This document shows, one piece after another, positions 57,322-64,000 of a stretch of DNA of 64,000 nt (the stretch's first letter is position 1; the number at the start of each line of letters is the position of its first letter). The DNA is from Lutraria lutraria (Eukaryota; Mollusca; Bivalvia; Venerida; Mactridae): the NCBI GenBank assembly GCA_964023205.1, contig OZ026848.1, positions 29,933,912 to 29,997,911 of the forward strand, written 5' to 3'. The translations under genes were made by a program, and so were the position numbers. The notes beneath the pieces were generated by a model. The model was not told where the DNA came from, searched no databases, and saw only the letters and a list, made by a program, of their open reading frames with translations.

Positions 57322-60300
57322 TCACTGGCCATTTATTATAATGATGATAAATAATCATTCCGAAGAACAGTAACCCTCTGACTTTAACCAACAAAACAAG
57401 CGTCCACAGACCACATTCAACTACAGCAAAACACGTTTGACTACTGTATTTTCATTTATTTTCGTTGGGCTCGATTTTCGTGGTTTTTACTAACACAATG
57501 TCATGAATGTCTTATCACTGCATTTAAATTCGTGGGGATTTGAGTTCGTTGATAAGCCTACCCACGAAATTAAATCCCAAACGAAAAATAATGATTCCAC
57601 TGTATTTTATGGTTGGACGTTCAAATATTTTAAGCTATGATGTGTACGAAATAAAAACAAATTATGAAATCAACAATTCACAATGTTCACATAGTAGGTT
57701 ATATTTCTAGGCAGCACCATCGAGGCAAACAGAATCACACCTAGGACCAATATGCACACCGAAGAATTCCAAGAAAAGCTTCCATTTGTATCTTTATAAA
57801 AGCCTAAAGATGCAGCTATTCTTTGATCAATGTAAAATTATCATCCAATGGAAGTGAGAAATGAAAGTTAAGTGCATGTGCATGTTGACCTCATATACAC
57901 TTTTTGAAAGAAATGAAAATGTTCAAATAACCACGCATAGTGCTAAACGTAAACGTTTTAGTTACTTCGGTCTCACAATTAAAATCAAGTGGCACTATTT
58001 TCCCAAATTGTTCAGGTCTGTTTTAAATCACAGGTTACCGGCGTGTGAAAGCCCCCCCCCCCCCCCACAGTCCTTCTACTACCCAGGAATTCTTTATACA
58101 CTCTGAAACACTGTCAAATATTATATTTATAACATAACTTATAATGGAGGCAGAGAAGCAGTATCGGACGAAACGAAGAAATAAAAAATGTATCGTTTTA
58201 AATTTCCAGATTTTGACAAGCCAATATGCATGTAAGTAAGTTGCTTATATATTGTATTATTGCTTCTAATAGATATATCGGTTTTTTTATTTCCATTTAG
58301 ATTCTCTTTAATTTACTGATCAAATTTAAAAGCCCTGTCTGGAAATTACTGGTAACTAATAAGATATGTTATCTATACTACTGATTTTGTGTATACTATT
58401 TATGTATACACGTTATCTAATTATTTAAGCTCATATCAACATTCACCATTACAATATTCACTCATTCAAGCACAAATCAAATAATCAAACAATTTATTAA
58501 ACTGGTTCCCGTTGACTTGTGTGTACAAAGCCTTTGGCGCACTGCATCTTGGAACGGGAACCAGTTTAACAGTTTACATGTACATACAAAAAATTATATG
58601 TATTACATATGATATACATGTAATAAAGCATTATACACTTTATGGACAAAAAATGCAATACCTTCTTGCTTTATAAATGCGCATTAATAGAAATGGTACC
58701 ATTGGAAAGAAGACGCTACGAGTCTTTCTTTGGAACAACTTACTAAATCGGTTTCAATGAAAGACGATATAAAGTAAGCTAAATTACAGAGATGTAACTT
58801 TACTAGTTTTAAAATAATTACAGAAACCCCGACCCAGTCAAGATTATTGTCCTTAAAGTTTATAAATAACACAAACTGGAGTTACCTTTGTTACGTTTAA
58901 ATGTAAACAGTTACTAATAAAAAACAACTGTCATAAAGATAAGTATACTAAGGGCGTAAACAATGGCTAATTTCAGGTTGTCCGACCTATCCTGACTTTT
59001 CCCGCGACCCAACACTTTTATGGGCCAAGCGCTCTGCAGTAGATCTACATCCACTTTCCGATCCTTTTTACCTTTCCATGCGCTTTCAAGAGCCAAAAAG
59101 CCCCGGCCTACCTACCCTCGTTCTTTACACCTAAAGATCTCCCAGGACAATTAGGTAACTGCAATTTATGTATATTTATCAATGTTTTTGTACTCACTGT
59201 TTAGTTCACTGTACCATCCATCAGAAAATAGAACATGCTACAGTTGTCTGCATCCTCTTTTGTTTCAAATTTCCTATTTATCTTAAAGCAAGGATGCTAT
59301 AGCACCCCTGGTTCAGTTCACGAATGAATGAATTTGTTTCACTTTATTAAAACGCATTAAAATGCAGATTAAGACGAAAGATTTGTACGTATCACAAATA
59401 TCACGGTCCTATTTTTATTGTACATGTATTTAAATGTCTTAATCTTCTTTCTTAACGGCTTCTTCGTCTCCTCGCTCTTCAATGATGTTTCTCCACAATA
59501 AGAATTCTTCACACGTCCATGTATATATATGTACTCATTACCAGTTTTAGGTGATGAATTACGCTAAATTGTACACCAGTTTACCTCATAGTACATTATA
59601 TAAACAATTCACATCGTTCCGATAACTTATCAAGTCAAGTCACTAAATGTTGCGCTAATTGCAACAAAGTTAGCTTTTAATTACTTCCAAAAATTTCCAA
59701 TTTAACCTGATCAAAATATATGCAAGGTACCATATAACCTGTTGCTATGGAAACTGTGAATTCATAGAAGAATTTCAAATGTCAATATTAATTTGAAGTA
59801 GACCAGTTTTCTTAGAAATGAGCGTTTTGAGAAAGTTCGATATTCAGAAGTTACACTGTACAATTTTGATTGAAAGCTAATGGATGATTCTCAAGCTGAA
59901 GTCTTATACACTTAGATGTACTGAGTATATTCATAAATCACCATTTCTTTAAGTCGATGGCTTCCTATGTTATATTGCTTTCTGAAAGAAAAGATTTGAT
60001 ATTGTGTTATAACATATATATGGAGTGCACACTCTCTAAAGCAACACCCTTTGGGAGTAGCAAGTTGTTGCTTAGAGTTTTTTGCCAAAGAGAGGTTAAA
60101 TTACTAGTTAAATGGTACAGTGGGAAAATCATGCTGTTGTTGACGGAATGATGCTACTCAAGAGAGGGCCGCACTGTAGAGGTTGTACTGTAGATGATAA
60201 TAAAGCGTGGCTTTAATTACACCAACATACTTATAGATGTGTCAAATGGTAACCATGAATAATAAATCTTAAAACTGATATGGTCAGTGGTGAAAACGAT

Positions 60301-62058
60301 TTCAGGGGGAGGGGAGGGGGTACTAAGAAAGTCCCACTGGTATTCAGTGTCTTCCCCTCCTAAAATAAGAGATATTCCCTTCCCCCGAAAACATAATCCC
60401 TCTGTTTGCATTTTGAGTATTCCCCAAATGTGCCCCTTTTTGTAATTCCCCCCATTTACGGGCACCCATTCCTAACAAAATCCCCCGAATTAACTTATGA
60501 ACGGTTCTGTCTGAATATTCTTGTTAAGTAAGATGTACATTTGTATATCCGAACAGTGTTACAATAGAAATTTAATTGACGGTTCACAAGTTACTGGTAA
60601 ATTATCATACAGATACACTCCCGCCAAAACTTGTTTTGGGCATGAGAATCCCGTGAAAAATTGTGTTCACTATATAATGAACAATTGTGAAGTTTTATTT
60701 CACTCGAGGTTTAGTATTTGGAGAGCTACTATCCAGTAATCTTTATTCCACCTACCCACCCACCCATCTTTACATAATTTATCACAGCGTTCAATTTACT
60801 TTTATCATGTTAGTATTTTTCAGATGTAACGACAATTTGATACCACAGTCTATTATGATCTAACAACAACGGAGCTATGTATAACAACATCCATTTCAAC
60901 AAATCTACAAGAATTATCGATTTATTTGCTACCAAATACTAAAGCCTATTCCTATATTATTGTTTGTTGTTGTTTTTTTTTCTTGTAAATTGTGATTAGG
61001 GAATAATCGATTTACTCCCGATACTAAGGGAGTAACAAGTATTAAATGGCCTAGATATATCAAAGTGTGCATAAATATATCTGACAAACCAATTATTGTT
61101 TGTATGTTATTCGATTCGTGCCCAAGAACTTTAATTTAAATAACAGATACTGCAACCTCCCTGTAAATTTGGATGGACAACTAACTATACATACTAAAAA
61201 TTGAAGGGAAATAACTTGGAAGTTAAATTTAATAAAAACGAACATTTTCTACGTTTAATCAGGCATAGTTTTCCTATACTCCATGGTAAATACACTTGAC
61301 ATTTTTTATTAAAACTTTTTGTAAAAACGAGCGGAGCATGTTAGGTGAACTGGCCGCCGTATGTAACTGAATTTTATTTGAAAAACGGCGTTTAATCCAA
61401 AGATGTCATAAAAAACATTTAAAAAAAACAATAACAAAAATAAGTTTTACAGAAAACGCTTACGACTGAGCAGGATATATTTAGTCAAAGAAAATACAAA
61501 CCTGGTTAACTCTCAGAAACGGACTGAAATGCCTGTCACACAAGTCAATGTTGCCATAAAACCTCAATGCCAGGAATCGCCACGTGATATATACATAAGA
61601 CTGCTAACATTGATTAACGATTTCAACTCTGTGTTTAAATAGATAACTCAAATTCTAGTCATTTGATTGAATTGAAAGTCAACTGCGCTTGACCAATCCT
61701 CAGCCATTTAACACACAAAACAAGTTGACTGTATGTGGTCTTATCGCACTAACGGTAAATGAGCGTTGCATTATCAAAACATTGACGATTAGCTGTGTAT
61801 TCTTTAACACGATTCATATGAAATACAATAAAAATGCTTTCTAGTTATGTCATACCTTGCTGTACTGCACGGAGACAATTATTTTCTATATTAGAATTAT
61901 ATCAATCAGTTTAATGTAATAAATATTATACCGTAGAAAAAAATCTTACATTGTACATGTATTGTCAATATATCAAATTTTTTACAGGGGTTTAACGTTA
62001 ATTGGCGATTTTTTTCAGCTTCAACCGTGGAAGTGGGTCACCAGAAGTCTTACCTGGG
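57322..62058. other. Gene-free spacer
   Basis: No coding exon is supported. Contents: a C13 tract near 58052; a hairpin at 58497-58569; a decayed mariner-type MITE (about 60021-60194); a G/C-skewed patch at 60300-60480; and a diverged repeat at 61195-61360 shared with 42320-42450. An ATG with a good downstream donor (58144-58231) is too short to call. Confidence 0.5.
58497..58569. repeat. Hairpin with 17-bp perfect stem
   Basis: TTAAACTGGTTCCCGTT (58497-58513) pairs exactly with AACGGGAACCAGTTTAA (58553-58569) around a 39-base spacer. The spacer contains CTTTGTACACAC-type inverted words. It may be a small fold-back element or a structured RNA. No target duplication was seen. Confidence 0.7.
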
Positions 62059-62066
62059 TAGCACGG

Positions 62067-62216
62067 CACAGGTGGCAGTATCAATGTTTGGTCCACAAAC
62101 GATGCAAAAAAAAAAAAAAAAAAAAATTACCGTCACTGATCTTATATATAAGTGACGGTAATTTTTTTATTTTTTTTGCATCGTTTGTGGACCAAACACT
62201 GATACTGCCACCTGTG
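62067..62216. mobile_element. Palindromic hAT-type MITE with 8-bp target duplication
   Basis: The 150-bp unit folds back on itself. The arms begin CACAGGTGGCAGTATCA, continue through TGTTTGGTCCACAAACGATG, an A-run and ATTACCGTCACT, and differ only at one base and in A-run length. The loop is about 13 bases. TAGCACGG flanks it on both sides (62059-62066 and 62217-62224). An 8-bp duplication with CA...TG ends fits the hAT superfamily. Confidence 0.9.
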
Positions 62217-62224
62217 TAGCACGG

Positions 62225-64000
62225 TAGCACCAACAGTTTTCCGTAAGACCTCACATGAATTTTTATTCTCAATTACAAACTCATGTAAGTTTAAACATGA
62301 CCTTCTAGAATAAATACAATGGAACAGTGAACCGTTAGTGAATGAAATTGCGGTTCTAGAAATTCTACTTAGAGAGCAGAAAAATTTCATCATTTCCTGC
62401 CGAATTAAGGACCATAATTCTAGTTTAGTTTATCTGTTGTTTAATGGCCCATTCAACAGCTATCATGCCCAGAGAGAGGGGAGATGAGGTCACTGTGAAT
62501 TTAACCATTGACCTACTAACCTCAAAATTTATAGGGGTCATCTAGTAATGTGATGGCCAACCTCTCATCCACCCTTTTAAATGGAATCCACGACTTTTTT
62601 ATTTTTTCTTGAACTATTCTTGTATAGTTCATGAACAGTTCATGAAGTATGAACAAATATTTGACAGGGGTAAGTCTGAGGACCTAAGGCCGAATCATTC
62701 TCTAGTTATTGGTCAGACATTATTTGATATAGACAGACAAAGTGCAAAGCAATATACTCTCGCTTCTTCAAATATGGGGGCGGGGTGGCCAGTGGTTAGT
62801 GCCCTGGATTTGTAACCAAGCCACCAAGACTTAATTCCAAGTTGTGACAGGACATACTACCCATCCATGAAACTAAACAAAAATGCTGATTTTCCTCCAA
62901 AAGTGGAAAATCTTCAAAGGGACATTATGATAGAAAAGAGAACACAAGAACAAGAATTTTTATTTATGTTTTTTTTATTTTTAGAATTTCAATATGCATA
63001 TGTTTAACAATATCTCATCTAAAGAATTCTACACTAATTTGTAATCCAAATAACATTCACAACTGGAAAAAAATGCTGATATACACATAGGAATAAAATG
63101 TCTATCATTCTAAATGAACAAGGCAAAACTTGATAAATATACAAGGGCTTGAGAATCATATACGTATACTTGAGATTAAACCAAATACTCAAAATCTCTT
63201 ATCTACAATTTCGAGAACATCTTCACAAAATCAACTCAAACTATGTTCAAATTTACAGTATTTTAACTGATACAATTTTTTTTTTAAAAATGCCAAACGC
63301 TTGACATTTTCCTTAATACTGTAAATATTTTGAATTTTTTTTAAATGAATATATTTACAAGTGAAAGTGAATGTCACCTCCAGTAAGTTTGCAAAGTAAA
63401 AATAGTAAGTCAAGAATATCATTTTACAGTACTAGATATTTCTATCATTCACTGGAACAGAAAACAGATAAAATTTCACTTTGAGACCACACAATATTAA
63501 GTCATACCTCAATATTATTAAGTTAACCTCAAAATTAAGTTATTACTTTAACATTTAATCATACATTAATGTAACGTCATACCATGTAACGTCATACCTC
63601 AATATTAAATATACCTCAGCCAGCCTTCTGGGTAACTCAAATCAAATAAAAATACACAAAAATATCATCATATACAGTAGGTTTCATATAATTAAGAAAC
63701 ACACACTTTTATTATAAATAATCATATTTTCGTATTTTTTGGTTAAAAACTTCAGTGGGATGTGTATAATACTTAAACCATATTTTTTCAAACAAACCTA
63801 CTTGGTAATAAAGAATATATCATACCACCAAAGCCTACCGGTATAAACCAATATGTATTTTTCCAATACAGTCAACAAATATAATAGTCAAATAATTTTG
63901 ATTGTAATTATTTGTAACTTCCCAAGTCCATTTTGAAATTGGACAGTTTTGAAATTCAAATAAGGCAATGCATCAATTAACCACGAATTAAATCTAAAAC
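62225..64000. other. Gene-free end of window
   Basis: It contains a SINE tail fragment (62432-62485), a mollusc-type repeat (62490-62730), a tRNA-like SINE head (62788-62850: GGCCAGTGGTTAGTGCC, then TTAATTCCAAG) and strongly AT-rich sequence to the end. No gene is seen. Confidence 0.5.

Noticed and set aside
58144..58231. Possible first coding exon (MEAEKQYRTKRR...) with a GTAAGT donor
   Set aside because: Only 29 codons, no partner exon in phase downstream, and no recognisable similarity.
62081..62393. Overlapping ORFs on both strands with Lys/Phe runs
   Set aside because: They arise from the palindromic MITE and its A/T runs.

Overview
This is eukaryotic nuclear DNA: AT-rich, with split genes, GT-AG introns, long non-coding stretches and many short interspersed repeats. 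Several repeats look like families that are common in bivalve molluscs: the element starting AACAAGAGGGCC(A)..TGGCCCT, tRNA-headed SINEs, and the 'gaccTTTGACCTACTGACCTCAAAATCAATAGGGGTC' type. A bivalve or close mollusc is therefore the best guess. That is an inference from repeat style, not from a marker gene.

The window is a tandem transporter cluster with every gene on the + strand. In order: the last three exons of an SLC28 (CNT) concentrative nucleoside transporter (1311-5087); MFSD4/NaGLT1-like MFS transporter A (7309-10282); a complete 13-exon SLC28 gene (16146-28753, 622 aa); MFSD4-like B (33253-36619); MFSD4-like C (37870-42159); MFSD4-like D (47592-51650). Each MFSD4-like gene has four coding exons with the same intron phases (0, 2, 1) and encodes 478-489 aa. 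In all five complete genes every exon joins in frame.

The unit [SLC28 3' half + MFSD4] is a segmental duplication. Bases 1 to about 10565 correspond to about 25318-37100. The second copy carries extra insertions, including one that separates its putative TATA box from its start codon. Gene D shows a sharp identity step in its last exon that suggests gene conversion from A or B, and fragments of the same exon lie as relics downstream of genes A and C.

Bases 52437-57321 hold a DNA-transposon-like unit: a seven-exon gene for an RNase-H-fold transposase-like protein (FDYSQ, HADNCGxQNKN and PGHTK..VDGGFG motifs), bounded by inverted repeats starting CACGACAAAAGGG.

The last 6.7 kb (57322-64000) has no gene I can support. 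It contains a 150-bp palindromic hAT-type MITE with an 8-bp target duplication, a 17-bp-stem hairpin and degenerate repeats. Functional roles are family-level inferences; no searches were run.
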